From: an uncultured bacterium
GTDB taxonomy: Bacteria > Verrucomicrobiota > Lentisphaeria > Victivallales > UBA1829
Assembly: GCA_902780135.1 (NCBI GenBank)
Contig: CACZEK010000010.1
Span: forward strand, 120,054-184,053
DNA length: 64,000 nucleotides
Direction: 5' to 3'
Every line of letters starts with the position of its first letter. Position 1 is the first letter of the stretch. Position numbers and translations under genes: made by a program. Below, piece after piece: positions 26,604 through 35,511 of the stretch. The notes beneath the pieces were generated by a model. That model was given only the letters and a program-made list of their open reading frames with translations, ran no database searches and was not told the origin of the DNA.

Positions 26604-27602
26604 TCACTTTTTGAACTTGTAGAGGCCGTACTTGGTGTTGTAGTCGTGGATCTCGCGGCAGATGGCGTCGGCGAGCTCCAGCGCGCGGAGTCCCTGTTCG
26701 CCGGTGACCTTCGGCGGGACGAGTTTCCCGGCGGCCTTCGTGGCGATTACGGCGTCGACGAAGTCGTTGATCTCGTCTGCGAGGGCGTTGGTGTGCGTGC
26801 AGTTGATGTCCTTCTTGCCGACGCCGAGGAATCCCTTGCGGTAGATGACGCCGGTGCCGTTGGAGTAGTCCATGGAGATGTAGGAGTCGGTCTGGAAGAC
26901 GCGGAACTTTCGCATGACCTTGGCGCTGATGCGGCTGGCGGTGATGTTCGCCACCGCGCCGTTCACGAACTTGATGCGGACGTTCGCGATGTCCTCGGTG
27001 TTGCTGAGGATGGGCACGCCGACGGCGTCGAATTTCTCGATCTCCTGTCCGACCATGGTGAGCACGAGGTCGAGGTCATGGATCATGAGGTCGATCACGA
27101 CGCTGACCTCGGTGCCGCGGCGGAGATGTCCGGGGCGCGGCGGGGGGTATTTCGCGAGGCGGTGCGCCTCGATGAAGAGCGTGTTGCTGCGGTTCTTCTC
27201 CAGGAAGTCCATGGCGGGGTTGAAGCGTTCCACGTGGCCGACGGCGAGCACGACGCCCTTCTCTGCGGCGAGACGGACCATTTCGCGGGCGCGGCTGACC
27301 TCGGAGTCGATCGGCTTTTCGACAAGCACGTGCTTGCCCTTCTGCAGGAGCGGCATGACGGTGTCGTAGTGGAGCGTGGCGGGGACGGCGACCGTGAGGG
27401 CGTCGCAGCGGTCCACGAGTTCGTCGAGGTTCTGGAACGCCTGCACGTTGAACTGCTTGGCGGCGTCGGCCGCGACTTTCGGGTCCGCGTCGTAGATGCC
27501 GACGAGGTCGGCGTGCGGCGCGATGCGGTAAAGGTTGGTGTGGTATTTGCCGAGGACTCCGGTGCCGATGACGCCGACTTTCAGTTTGGGTTCATTTGCC
27601 AT
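26604..27602 (-). CDS. Gfo/Idh/MocA-family sugar oxidoreductase, GnnA-like
   Basis: NAD(P)-dependent oxidoreductase of 332 residues. Rossmann motif GVIGTGVLGKYH (10-21), the family EKP in HVLVEKPI, and VGHVERFNPA, a wording typical of members that oxidise UDP-GlcNAc derivatives near lipid A genes (GnnA-like). Its place after hldD and before ispE fits cell-envelope sugar metabolism. The substrate is an inference from motif and context. Confidence 0.85.
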   Translation of the reverse strand: MANEPKLKVGVIGTGVLGKYHTNLYRIAPHADLVGIYDADPKVAADAAKQFNVQAFQNLDELVDRCDALTVAVPATLHYDTVMPLLQKGKHVLVEKPIDSEVSRAREMVRLAAEKGVVLAVGHVERFNPAMDFLEKNRSNTLFIEAHRLAKYPPPRPGHLRRGTEVSVVIDLMIHDLDLVLTMVGQEIEKFDAVGVPILSNTEDIANVRIKFVNGAVANITASRISAKVMRKFRVFQTDSYISMDYSNGTGVIYRKGFLGVGKKDINCTHTNALADEINDFVDAVIATKAAGKLVPPKVTGEQGLRALELADAICREIHDYNTKYGLYKFKK

Positions 27603-27659
27603 GTTGAGGGGGTTCCTTGCGGTTGCCGCGTATGTCGGGGGGTGTGGATGTGTTCAGGT

Positions 27660-28664
27660 TCAGTTCGGGGATTCGTCGCCGAGGTATTTGTCCGGGAGCA
27701 GGTAGCCGCGCACGTAGTCCGCGACGGCTTCGGCGAGCGGGGTGCGTCCGCCGGTGAAGCCCGCGCCCCGGAGCTTCGTCATGTCGGCGCAGGTGTAATA
27801 CTGGTACTTGCCTTTGAGGATCTCCGGCATGTCGATATATTCGATGTTGCGGGGCTTCTCCATGGCGTCGAAGACGGCGGAGACGAGTTCGTTCCAGGTC
27901 TCGGCGAGCCCGCTTCCCGCGTTGAAGATGCCGCAGAGGTCGGGGCGGTCGAGCAGGAAGAGGATCATCTCCACGATGTCCTTCACGTACACGAAATCGC
28001 GCTTCTGTTCGCCGTCGGCGTACTCGGGACGGCAGGACTTGAAGAGCTTCACGGTCCCGGTATCGCGGATCTGTTCGAACGCGCGGCAGACCATGCTGCG
28101 CATGGGGCCCTTGTGGCGTTCGTTCGGGCCGAAGACGTTGGTGAACTTCATGCCGGCAATGGATTTGACCAGACCGTTGCGGATCGTCCACAGGTCGAAC
28201 ATCTGCTTGGAGTAGCCGTACATGTTCAGCGGACGGAGCGCGGGGATGCCGTCGAGCGCGTCGGAATAGCCGCATTCGCCCGCGCCGTAGGTGGCGGCGC
28301 TGGAGGCGTAGATGAAACGGACGCCGCGCGCGGCGCAGAGCGTGGCGAGGAGCTTGGTGCATTCGAAATTGTTGTGAACGAGGTAGGAGGCGTCGAGCTG
28401 GGTGGTGGACGAGCACGCGCCGAGGTGGACGACCGCCTTCACGCCGGAGGGCAGTCCGTTCGCCGCGAGCTCGCGGAAGAAGTCGTCCTTCTCCATGTAG
28501 TCGGCGTAGCGGAGCGCGCGGAGATTTTTCCATTTTTCGGTCTCGCCGAGGTGGTCGACGATCAGGACGTCGTCGATGCCCCTGCGGTTGAGCCCCCAGA
28601 CGACCGCGCTGCCGATGAAGCCGGCGGCGCCCGTGACGATGTATTGTGTGTTCGGGATGTTCAT
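27660..28664 (-). CDS. hldD: ADP-L-glycero-D-manno-heptose 6-epimerase
   Basis: Extended SDR enzyme (334 aa) that makes ADP-L-glycero-D-manno-heptose for the LPS inner core. NADP loop GAAGFIGS (12-19), the diagnostic HLGACSSTTQLD, the catalytic YxxxK in NMYGYSK, and FTNVFGPNERHKG. Its presence shows a heptose-containing LPS, so a Gram-negative envelope. Transcribed with the oxidoreductase downstream. Confidence 0.94.
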   Translation of the reverse strand: MNIPNTQYIVTGAAGFIGSAVVWGLNRRGIDDVLIVDHLGETEKWKNLRALRYADYMEKDDFFRELAANGLPSGVKAVVHLGACSSTTQLDASYLVHNNFECTKLLATLCAARGVRFIYASSAATYGAGECGYSDALDGIPALRPLNMYGYSKQMFDLWTIRNGLVKSIAGMKFTNVFGPNERHKGPMRSMVCRAFEQIRDTGTVKLFKSCRPEYADGEQKRDFVYVKDIVEMILFLLDRPDLCGIFNAGSGLAETWNELVSAVFDAMEKPRNIEYIDMPEILKGKYQYYTCADMTKLRGAGFTGGRTPLAEAVADYVRGYLLPDKYLGDESPN

Positions 28665-28692
28665 GGAATCGGGTGATCCGGTGAGGGGTTGG

Positions 28693-29097
28693 TTACCAGT
28701 TGTAGATGGCGGACCTGCGTCCGAGGAGGGATTCGCTGCGGCGCGGGTCGTGCGTCTGCCACGGGAAAACGGTGTTGGACGCGTCGTCCTTCAGGCGTTC
28801 GTTCACGTTGCCGAGGCGTTCGCGCTTTTCGACGCTGTGGACTTTGGAGAAGAAACCGCCGGAATCGGAAAGCTCCTCCTCTTCCGTCTGGCGGCGGCGC
28901 TGTTCCGCGCGGAGCCTGGAACGCTGCGCGTAATACTGCGCGACCTCCTCGGGGGTCATGTTGGCGATCTGTTCGGGCGTAAGCTCCGCCATCTGCTGGT
29001 GCTTTTTCGCCTCGGTGGAGGCGCAGGACGAGGCGGAGAGGAAGGAAACCGCGAAGGCGGAAACGATCAGGAGCGCGAATTTCGAGGCAAGTCTCAT
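28693..29097 (-). CDS. small lipoprotein, 134 aa
   Basis: Signal sequence with lipobox LSASSC (Cys about 24), then a Gln/Glu/Arg-rich helix with TPEQIANMTPEEVAQYYAQR, probably a coiled coil, and a less ordered C-terminus. No family recognised. AAGGATCC precedes the second of two close ATGs; the first ATG leads to an immediate stop. It lies between the SpoIIE-type phosphatase gene (17 nt) and hldD (28 nt) and is probably in the same operon. Confidence 0.75.
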   Translation of the reverse strand: MRLASKFALLIVSAFAVSFLSASSCASTEAKKHQQMAELTPEQIANMTPEEVAQYYAQRSRLRAEQRRRQTEEEELSDSGGFFSKVHSVEKRERLGNVNERLKDDASNTVFPWQTHDPRRSESLLGRRSAIYNW

Positions 29098-29114
29098 GGC
29101 ATGGGATCCTTTCT

Positions 29115-30524
29115 TCAGATGAGGGGCGAGATGACGACGACGGTGCGGTCGTCCTGTTCTCCGTTGGCGGGGGCGAAACGGTCGACGCTGTCCATGATCT
29201 TCGCGACGGCCTCGCGGGGGGACTCCTGCGCGACGCAGGATTTCATGAAGCAGTCCTTGATGCGCTGGATGCCGAACTGCTCGCCGTCCGCGTTTTCCGC
29301 TTCGTTGATGCCGTCGGTGAACATGATGATCGACATTTCCGGGCCGAACTGGGTGTTGAATGTGTCGTATTCGGTGAGCTCGGACGGGAAGAGGCCGAGG
29401 CCCGCGCCGTTCGGGTTGATGCTGCGGATGTGGTTGCGGACGTAGAAGATCAGCTCGGTGTGTCCGGCGCGCGCGTATTCGAGCGTGTTCTCCTTCTTGT
29501 TCAGCAGGCAGACGGCGAGCGTGATGTAGCGGCCGTCGCCCATGTCGCGGAAGAGGTTGTCGTTCAGCTCGAAGAGCAGGGCTTTCAGCGTGGTGAAGTG
29601 CGGGATGTTGGCGCGGATGAAACTGCGCGTCATCGCCATGATGAGGCACGCCGGGATGCCCTTGCCGCAGGCGTCGCCGATCACCACCAGCAGGCGGTTG
29701 GAGTCGATCTCGACGAAGTCGTAGAAGTCGCCGCTGACCTCCTTCGCGGCGCGGGAGACCGCCTGGATGGAGAAGCCGCCCCACTGCGGACAGTCGGGCG
29801 GGAGGAGCGAACGCTGGAGCGTGCGCGCGAATTCGAGTTCCTGCGAGATGCGCTGCTGCTGGCTGAGACGGTCGTACATCTCCAGGATGTTGCGGGCGAG
29901 GATGACCGGGCCGGTGAGGAGGTTCAGGCGGTTGATCTGCTCCTGCGTGAAGAACTTGCGGTACGGCGCGGAGCTGTTCGAGGCGCAGATGATGCCGACG
30001 AGCGCCTTTTCGTAGATCATGGGCACGGCGATGAACGTCTTCACGGTCTCGGTGTGCGTGATCTTCATGAGGAGCGGGTGGCGCGGGTCGCCGATGAGCA
30101 GGGATTCGTGCGCGAGGACCGTGGAGAGAATGAGCTCGGCGAGGTCGTTCGGGGCCGCGGTCTTCGCGTTCTCCACGGCGGCAGGGTCGGAAAGGTCGCA
30201 GGGCAGGGGGCGCGAGAGCTGGAGCGGGTAGTGCGGCGTCATGCCGGACGGGTAGAACGCCCCGTCGCGGTACAGGTAGACGCAGACGGAATCCGCCTGG
30301 ATAAGGTCGGACAGATATTTTGCCGTGACGCGCATCCATTCGCTCTTGTCCTCGGTCTGGCGGACGCCGCGCGAGAACATGTTCAGATAGGTGCTTGTCT
30401 GGGCATTGGTATGGATCGCGCTCTCCAGCTTGCTGCGGAGCAGGATGATCTTGATGCGCTGATACAGCGCGAACAGCCCGACGAGAAGCAGCAGGACCAG
30501 CAATCCCGTAATGATCCAGAACAT
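29115..30524 (-). CDS. membrane GAF-SpoIIE (RsbU-type) protein phosphatase
   Basis: A 469-residue signalling protein: transmembrane helix (2-22), a short helical linker, a GAF domain (about 60-215) and a PP2C/SpoIIE phosphatase domain (about 240-468). Phosphatase motifs are SGDFYDF, GDACGKGIPA, and near the end MFTDGINEAEN and DDRTVVVI. Such enzymes dephosphorylate an anti-sigma antagonist in partner-switching systems. No anti-sigma factor or STAS gene is next to it, so its target is elsewhere or different. First gene of the probable operon down to 24442. Confidence 0.9.
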   Translation of the reverse strand: MFWIITGLLVLLLLVGLFALYQRIKIILLRSKLESAIHTNAQTSTYLNMFSRGVRQTEDKSEWMRVTAKYLSDLIQADSVCVYLYRDGAFYPSGMTPHYPLQLSRPLPCDLSDPAAVENAKTAAPNDLAELILSTVLAHESLLIGDPRHPLLMKITHTETVKTFIAVPMIYEKALVGIICASNSSAPYRKFFTQEQINRLNLLTGPVILARNILEMYDRLSQQQRISQELEFARTLQRSLLPPDCPQWGGFSIQAVSRAAKEVSGDFYDFVEIDSNRLLVVIGDACGKGIPACLIMAMTRSFIRANIPHFTTLKALLFELNDNLFRDMGDGRYITLAVCLLNKKENTLEYARAGHTELIFYVRNHIRSINPNGAGLGLFPSELTEYDTFNTQFGPEMSIIMFTDGINEAENADGEQFGIQRIKDCFMKSCVAQESPREAVAKIMDSVDRFAPANGEQDDRTVVVISPLI

Positions 30525-30557
30525 GAGACAAACTCCAGAAGTTTCAAATTAACTGTA

Positions 30558-30586
30558 ACTATACCCCGTCAAACCCGTTTCTTCAA
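30558..30586 (-). promoter_or_regulatory. promoter of the phosphatase-hldD-ispE operon
   Basis: Minus strand: TTGAAG (30586-30581), 17 bp, TATAGT (30563-30558). The leader to the ATG at 30524 is about 27 nt. Confidence 0.78.
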
Positions 30587-30682
30587 CCGGAAAACGAAGA
30601 AAACTTCGACTTTTTTCTATATTTTTCACGCATGGGCGCGTTTTCGGGCGGGTTTCGGGCGGCCCCTCCGCGGTTTCGCGAC

Positions 30683-30717
30683 AAAAAAGCCGGCGCCCGT
30701 TGCTTGCGGACGCCGGC
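30683..30717 (-). terminator. terminator of the DUF4160-DUF2442 operon
   Basis: Stem GCCGGCG (30689-30695) with CGCCGGC (30711-30717) and six T on the minus strand (30688-30683). Almost identical to the hairpin at 31461-31496. Confidence 0.88.
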
Positions 30718-30737
30718 GGAAAAAGGAAAACCGTGTT

Positions 30738-31187
30738 TCAGGCGGATTCGTGCTTGGAAATGCGTTTCGCTGCGGTCGAACGGCGGGGCGCCGTTTCTTT
30801 CTTGTGCGGACGCCCGCCCTTCAATCCGTTGCGGCGGCTGGCGGCGGCTTTCCGTGCGGATTTGACCTGGCCCAGAATCCGCGCGGCGTTCCGGCTTCTT
30901 GCTTTGAGCCAGGATTCCACGGAGATCTTTTCGGGGAACCGCTCCGGGTGTTCCAGCGCCTCGACCGGCAGGTCGATCCCGATCGTGTTCCAGTATACGC
31001 CCCAGCGGTCCGCCGTGACGTCGCGCAGTTCCGTCGCGCAGCAGTATTCGAACCACGGGAAATCCGCATAGCGCAGGAAATAGTCCTTTCCGTTGACCAG
31101 GACCGCCATGCCCTCGTCGGTCGTCCCGAGGAAGCATGTCTTATTGTCCGATGTACTGATCCCAAGCATCTCGGCAAAGCTGTTCAT
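30738..31187 (-). CDS. DUF2442-domain protein
   Basis: A 149-residue protein. The DUF2442 domain is at about 40-95 (FLRYADFPWFEYCCATELRDV, WGVYWNTIGIDLPVEAL), followed by the basic tail with NGLKGGRPHKK typical of these proteins. AGGAGG nine nt before ATG 31187 fixes the start, which gives a 47-nt overlap with the DUF4160 gene. DUF2442 and DUF4160 genes travel together and have been suggested to be toxin-antitoxin-like; their biochemical role is not established. Confidence 0.8.
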   Translation of the reverse strand: MNSFAEMLGISTSDNKTCFLGTTDEGMAVLVNGKDYFLRYADFPWFEYCCATELRDVTADRWGVYWNTIGIDLPVEALEHPERFPEKISVESWLKARSRNAARILGQVKSARKAAASRRNGLKGGRPHKKETAPRRSTAAKRISKHESA

Positions 31188-31383
31188 TTCGTTTGACCTC
31201 CTGAAGAAGTTCGTTGAGCATGGACTCGTTGATGCGCCCCTTGACGGACGCGACGGAGATTTCCGGTTCCAGCCATATTTTGACGTTTGCGTCGTCGCTG
31301 ATGGCGTGAACATGCCGGCGCCGTTCCTCGAAGCAGTACCAGAAGCGGATGACAAAGCCTTTGTAGCGGAAAATGAGCGGCAT
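31141..31383 (-). CDS. DUF4160-domain protein
   Basis: An 80-residue protein with the DUF4160 pattern: MPLIFRYKGFVIRFW at the start, then a histidine pair RRHVHAISDDANVKIWLEP, and a C-terminal helix with ELLQEVKRN. It overlaps the DUF2442 gene by 47 nt. AAAGGA precedes the ATG and a textbook promoter lies upstream. Confidence 0.82.
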   Translation of the reverse strand: MPLIFRYKGFVIRFWYCFEERRRHVHAISDDANVKIWLEPEISVASVKGRINESMLNELLQEVKRNEQLCRDAWDQYIGQ

Positions 31384-31411
31384 GAAGGAAATCCTTTGTG
31401 TTGACGGAAAT

Positions 31412-31440
31412 AATATAAACCCAACGATGGATTATTTCAA
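31412..31440 (-). promoter_or_regulatory. promoter of the DUF4160-DUF2442 pair
   Basis: Minus strand: TTGAAA (31440-31435), 17 bp, TATATT (31417-31412). Same hexamers and spacing as the gdhA and pseudopilin promoters. Confidence 0.82.
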
Positions 31441-31460
31441 GTGAAAAACGAAGAAAAAAC

Positions 31461-31496
31461 AAAAAAAGCCGGCGCCCGTTGCTTGCGGACACCGGC
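31461..31496 (-). terminator. terminator of the first GH115 gene
   Basis: Near copy of the 30683-30717 hairpin, with one mismatch in the right arm (ACCGGC), and seven T on the minus strand. Confidence 0.85.
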
Positions 31497-31515
31497 GGGT
31501 TAACATTGCGTTTCG

Positions 31516-34131
31516 TTACTTGTTCGGCAGGTAGACCGTGCGGATGGAGACGCCGGGATCGACAGCGCGGATCGTGAACGTGTTTTCGCCTTTTCTGAGG
31601 CCCTTCAGCGGGACGACGACGCGCGCGAAGTTGTCGAGGATCTGCGTGCTGCGCGGGCCGTTCTCCTGATTCGCGCTGTCGGAGTTCGGGACGGCGATGG
31701 TCCGGAGGTACTCGCCGTTCAGCCAGACGGACACGCGGGTCTGCCTGCCGGGGTAGAGCGCGTAGGACGGCAGGAAGTCGATGAGGGCGTTTGCCTCCGC
31801 CTTGTCCGTGCTGAACGTGAAGTTCAGCGCGGGTGCGTTTTCGTCCTTTTCGCCGAAGGAGACGGACGCGGCAGCGGAACTGAGCGTGTAGCCGGGGTAG
31901 CCGAGGTCAAGCCCGACCCAGGCCGTTTCTTCCGGGCGAACGGGGATAAAGCCCGTGGCGAGGGTCGCGTTCAAGTCGGCGGACCAGCCGTTCTTGTGGG
32001 CGGTGTTGCCCCAATGCGGCCCGGGACGGTCGTTCCACGGCCACTGCATGTGGGTCCACCATTCGTTGTTCGTGGTGCGGTTGCGGATGGTGTCGGGGAG
32101 GAACCCGGCCCATTTGCCGCCGTGGAGTTTGCCGAAGCGTTCGCGGTTTTCGTCGATCGCCCCGATGTACGGTTCGGCGGCTTCGCGGAGGTTCTTTCCC
32201 TGCTTGGAGGCTTCGCGGCAGGCGAGGAAGATGAGTCCGGCGTTGCCGAGGTACTGCGCCTGATATCCGGCGAGCTCGAACCAGGCGTCGGCCCGATCCT
32301 GGGAATGGAATTTCATTTCGGCGAGACGGGCCTCGGCGATCAGTATCTCATAGGCTTTTTTGAGCTGCGGGACCTGGTCGTCGCGGAGATCGTTTGCCCA
32401 GGCCTGGGACATTTCCTCGGGCTTGCGGAAGAATCCGAGTTGGAAGTAGTCGTTGAGCGTGTCGAACATATACTGATTGTAGCCGCCGAACTGTTGTTCG
32501 ATGAAGCTCCTCAGATAATCTTTCTGGTGCATGTTGTTGCGGGACAGCATCCCCAGACTGTCGATGCCGCCCGTGTTGCGCTGGATCGGATCCCAGGCGA
32601 GGCGCGCGAAGTAGTCCACGCCGATCTCCATGAGCTTCAGGTCGCCCACGTTCAGCACCCACAGGTCGCGGGCGTTGTTGTCCCACGCCTTGCGGAGTTC
32701 CACCTGCATGAGTCCGGGCGGGGTGGTGTTCAGTTCGCAGTAGGAATGCGGTCCGCCGTAGTAGGAGATGTGGTAGTACACGCCGGAGCCGCCGGACCGC
32801 TTCTGTTCCTCCGGGTTGCTGAGGCGGCGGATGTAGCCGTAGTTGTCGTCGACCCAGACGAGCGTGACGTCCTCCGGGACCTCAAGTCCGGCGTCGTAGA
32901 TGGAGAGGACTTCCTTGTACGGCACGAAACACTGCGCGACGGGGCCCCATTCCTTGCTCACGCCCTTTTCGAGCATGGCGCGCTGGTTCATGATCGCCTT
33001 GGAGACGAGCGCCTTCTTCTCGTCCATCGTATTCGCGCCCGCCATGGCGGAGTCGTGGATGCCGCGGATGCCGAGCGTCCAGACTGCTTCCTTGTCGCCG
33101 CGCCGGTCCACGCTCTCCTGCCAGTAGGCGTCGATCTTCGCCTGGTTGGTGATGTAGTTCCACGGGCCGTCCTCCTGCTTCCAGTGGCAGTTGTTGCGGA
33201 GCATGGGCTCGCAGTGGCTTGCGCCCATCACGATGCCGTACTGATCGGCGAGGACGGGGTTTTCGGGGACCGCGCCGAACTCGACGCTGACGTCGTGCAT
33301 GGCGGGCCAGAAATAGTTCATGCGGAGGCGGAGCATGAGCTCGAAGATCTTTTCGTTGGTCTTCGGGCCGATGCGCCCGAACCCGTCCTTTTCGAAATTG
33401 TTCTTCGCCCACTCGTGAAGCGCCCAGTCCTCGTCGTTGATGAAGATGCCGCGGTACTTCACCTTCGGCGCGTCGATGACGTTTGCGCCGTACTTGGGGA
33501 TGGCGCACGAAAGCATCTCCGAATGCTGCGGCGGGACGTCTGCCCACCAGTGCCACGGGGACATGCCGCATTTCTCGGAGAGCGCCATCAGACCGTAGGC
33601 CGTGCCGCGACGGTCGCTGCCCGCGATGACGAGCGCGAAATCCACTTCCGGGAACGGATCGAGGACCATCGTCCAGAGCGTGTGTTCCCACTTGCCCTCG
33701 ATCTCCGAGACGTTGAGCTTGCCGTCCTTGACGAGACGGTCGATCAGGGCGCTGTGCCCGAGCGTGCCGACGATCACGGCATACGAGGATGCCGTTTCGT
33801 CGCCGTTGGAAGAACGCCTCTGTCTTTCAGACTTCTCCGGCTTGTCCGCCGGAAGCTGATTTGCGACCTTGACCGTGTCCGCGCGCCCGGTGATCGCGTT
33901 GATGTCCGAGCAGAACATTTCGGCGGCCTTCTTCACGCAGGTGTAGTCGGCGTCGTCGACGATGACGGGGAGCGTCGGGCTGTCTTTTTCCGCCAGGATG
34001 AACGTGCGGGGACCGTTGACGTTGTAGATGTAATTGTCCTTCCGGACTTCGGGCTGCGTCGCGAAAACCTGAGCCGCGGCGCAGCAGATGGCGGCGGCCG
34101 CTGCGAGTTTTCTGAGGCTGAGGAATGACAT
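31516..34131 (-). CDS. exported GH115 alpha-glucuronidase, 871 aa
   Basis: Family GH115 enzyme, which removes (4-O-methyl)glucuronic acid side chains from xylan. Signal peptide about 1-24 (LAAAAAICCAAAQVFA). Family motifs: VIAGSDRRGTAYGLMALSE, SPWHWWADVPP, KVKYRGIFINDEDW (near 225), QYGIVMGASHCEPMLR, PYKEVLSIYDAGLEVPEDV (near 405) and LVWVDDNYGYIRRL (near 427). The C-terminal quarter is beta-sandwich-like. I start at ATG 34131 because AAAGGAG precedes it and it begins the signal peptide. A second GH115 lies at 57133. Confidence 0.93.
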   Translation of the reverse strand: MSFLSLRKLAAAAAICCAAAQVFATQPEVRKDNYIYNVNGPRTFILAEKDSPTLPVIVDDADYTCVKKAAEMFCSDINAITGRADTVKVANQLPADKPEKSERQRRSSNGDETASSYAVIVGTLGHSALIDRLVKDGKLNVSEIEGKWEHTLWTMVLDPFPEVDFALVIAGSDRRGTAYGLMALSEKCGMSPWHWWADVPPQHSEMLSCAIPKYGANVIDAPKVKYRGIFINDEDWALHEWAKNNFEKDGFGRIGPKTNEKIFELMLRLRMNYFWPAMHDVSVEFGAVPENPVLADQYGIVMGASHCEPMLRNNCHWKQEDGPWNYITNQAKIDAYWQESVDRRGDKEAVWTLGIRGIHDSAMAGANTMDEKKALVSKAIMNQRAMLEKGVSKEWGPVAQCFVPYKEVLSIYDAGLEVPEDVTLVWVDDNYGYIRRLSNPEEQKRSGGSGVYYHISYYGGPHSYCELNTTPPGLMQVELRKAWDNNARDLWVLNVGDLKLMEIGVDYFARLAWDPIQRNTGGIDSLGMLSRNNMHQKDYLRSFIEQQFGGYNQYMFDTLNDYFQLGFFRKPEEMSQAWANDLRDDQVPQLKKAYEILIAEARLAEMKFHSQDRADAWFELAGYQAQYLGNAGLIFLACREASKQGKNLREAAEPYIGAIDENRERFGKLHGGKWAGFLPDTIRNRTTNNEWWTHMQWPWNDRPGPHWGNTAHKNGWSADLNATLATGFIPVRPEETAWVGLDLGYPGYTLSSAAASVSFGEKDENAPALNFTFSTDKAEANALIDFLPSYALYPGRQTRVSVWLNGEYLRTIAVPNSDSANQENGPRSTQILDNFARVVVPLKGLRKGENTFTIRAVDPGVSIRTVYLPNK

Positions 34132-34225
34132 GGGGGACTCCTTTCGTTTCCGGGGCAGGGCGCACGTGCGGCGCGTCCATGCCGGATGAGTGGGGATGTT
34201 CGATGTTGTATCCTGTTTTATTTTT

Positions 34226-34254
34226 ACTGTAGCACTGCGGGGCGGCGTTGTCAA
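34226..34254 (-). promoter_or_regulatory. promoter of the first GH115 gene
   Basis: Minus strand: TTGACA (34254-34249), 17 bp, TACAGT (34231-34226). The leader is about 90 nt. Confidence 0.8.
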
Positions 34255-34370
34255 GAAGCGGGCGCAGGTTTTTCCGCTGAAAAACGTTTTGTTTTTTTCG
34301 CCGTGCCGCCCGGTCCGCGAAACATTTCAGGAAAAAACGAAAATAACGGTAAAAAACTCCGGAATTCCGC

Positions 34371-34399
34371 TTGAAATATCCGCCCGCAAATATTATATT
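34371..34399 (+). promoter_or_regulatory. promoter of the pseudopilin gene
   Basis: TTGAAA at 34371-34376, 17 bp, TATATT at 34394-34399. Confidence 0.82.
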
Positions 34400-34411
34400 A
34401 CAGCAGACAAA

Positions 34412-34433
34412 ATCTCGGACCACGCCGATTTTT
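34412..34433 (+). promoter_or_regulatory. hairpin at the mRNA 5-prime end of the pseudopilin gene
   Basis: ATC-T-CGG pairs with CCGAT (one bulged T), loop ACCACG, followed by TTTTT. It begins only about 6 nt after the expected transcription start, too early for normal termination. Confidence 0.5.
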
Positions 34434-34518
34434 CCGCCGGAAGACGGATTTTGAGGCGGATTCGCATTGTTCGCGCGTCTCAACAACTGTTTTCAATACC
34501 AAACGAAAGGACGGCATC

Positions 34519-35358
34519 ATGAAATCCCGTTGCTCCAAACAATTTACCCTGATCGAGCTCCTCATCGTGATCGCGATCATCGCAATCCTCGCCGCCATGC
34601 TTCTGCCCGCTCTGCAGAGCGCGAGAAAAACGGCGAAGATGGCGCAGTGCACCTCGAACTGCAAGCAGTTCGCGCAGTCGAACCACCTGTACGCCGCGGA
34701 TTTCAACGGCTATGTGACCCCGATCGCGTGGTCCAGCGGCATCAACATCTGGGAAGCCATCATCTGGAACCAGATCGGCGGCGCGTCCCCGATGCCCTAT
34801 GAGACCCCCATCACCAGCAAGGCATGGGTGAAGAGCGTGCGGAACAGCAAGCTTTTCGAATGCCCCGCCGACGAGGATACCAAGGGGCTGCCCGATTCCG
34901 ATTCCCTGATGCCCAGACTCTCCTACGCCATCAACCGTTCCGCCGTCCGTAACATGAAGAGCAGCGCGAACGCCGCCAGCATCCCGAGCGGCCCGGTCCT
35001 GAAGACCACGAAGTTCAAAATCCCGTCCCAGATGATCTACGTCTGCGATACGTCCTGGAACAAGGCCGGCGGCAGCAGCGCCCCGGGCCGTCTGTACAGC
35101 GACAAGACCCACCCCAGCTACAACTTCAAGCCCGGCAGCGTCTGCCACCACTGGGACCAGGGCCAGCTCGCTCCCGAATTCAACAGCGGCAGTGGCGAAA
35201 CGACGCCGTGGCACGTGAGCAATTCCTGGAACTATTCCTTCATCGACGGCCACGCATCCAACCTGCGCCCGATCCAGACGATCAAGAAGGGCCGCAACGT
35301 CGCCGACCGCGAACCCAGCGGTTACTGGACCTGGAACCAGGAAGTCTGGGGAGAATGA
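34519..35358 (+). CDS. type II secretion/pseudopilin-like protein with H-x10-DG tail
   Basis: A 279-residue protein with a type IV prepilin-like N-terminus, [20 protein letters not shown] (residues 9-28), with the key Glu at +5. The residue before Phe is Gln, not the Gly that prepilin peptidase normally needs. Conserved cysteines follow (AQCTSNCKQ). The C-terminal domain ends with [18 protein letters not shown], a version of the H-x9-DG signature with one extra residue. Proteins like this are very numerous in Lentisphaerota and Planctomycetota. Their role is unclear; they may form surface pseudopili or secretion structures. Own promoter and terminator. Confidence 0.9.
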   Translation: MKSRCSKQFTLIELLIVIAIIAILAAMLLPALQSARKTAKMAQCTSNCKQFAQSNHLYAADFNGYVTPIAWSSGINIWEAIIWNQIGGASPMPYETPITSKAWVKSVRNSKLFECPADEDTKGLPDSDSLMPRLSYAINRSAVRNMKSSANAASIPSGPVLKTTKFKIPSQMIYVCDTSWNKAGGSSAPGRLYSDKTHPSYNFKPGSVCHHWDQGQLAPEFNSGSGETTPWHVSNSWNYSFIDGHASNLRPIQTIKKGRNVADREPSGYWTWNQEVWGE

Positions 35359-35418
35359 TCCTTCCCGCAGGAATGAGGCGCTGCCCCGGGCAGACGGCCT
35401 CATGAATCCGACATTCCG

Positions 35419-35455
35419 CTCCGGCGAGATCATCACGGTCCGCCGGAGTTTTTTT
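35419..35455 (+). terminator. terminator of the pseudopilin gene
   Basis: Eight-bp stem CTCCGGCG (35419-35426) with CGCCGGAG (35441-35448), then seven T. Confidence 0.9.
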
Positions 35456-35511
35456 AAGCCGCGGCAGCCCGGAAAACAAAAGAGGCTGTCATCATTTCAG
35501 GAGTAAGAACC

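Larger units (their letters stand above)
34132..34518. other. intergenic region with divergent promoters
   Basis: The 387-bp gap between the GH115 and pseudopilin genes holds the minus-strand promoter 34226-34254, the plus-strand promoter 34371-34399 and a 5-prime hairpin at 34412-34433. No gene seen. Confidence 0.8.
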
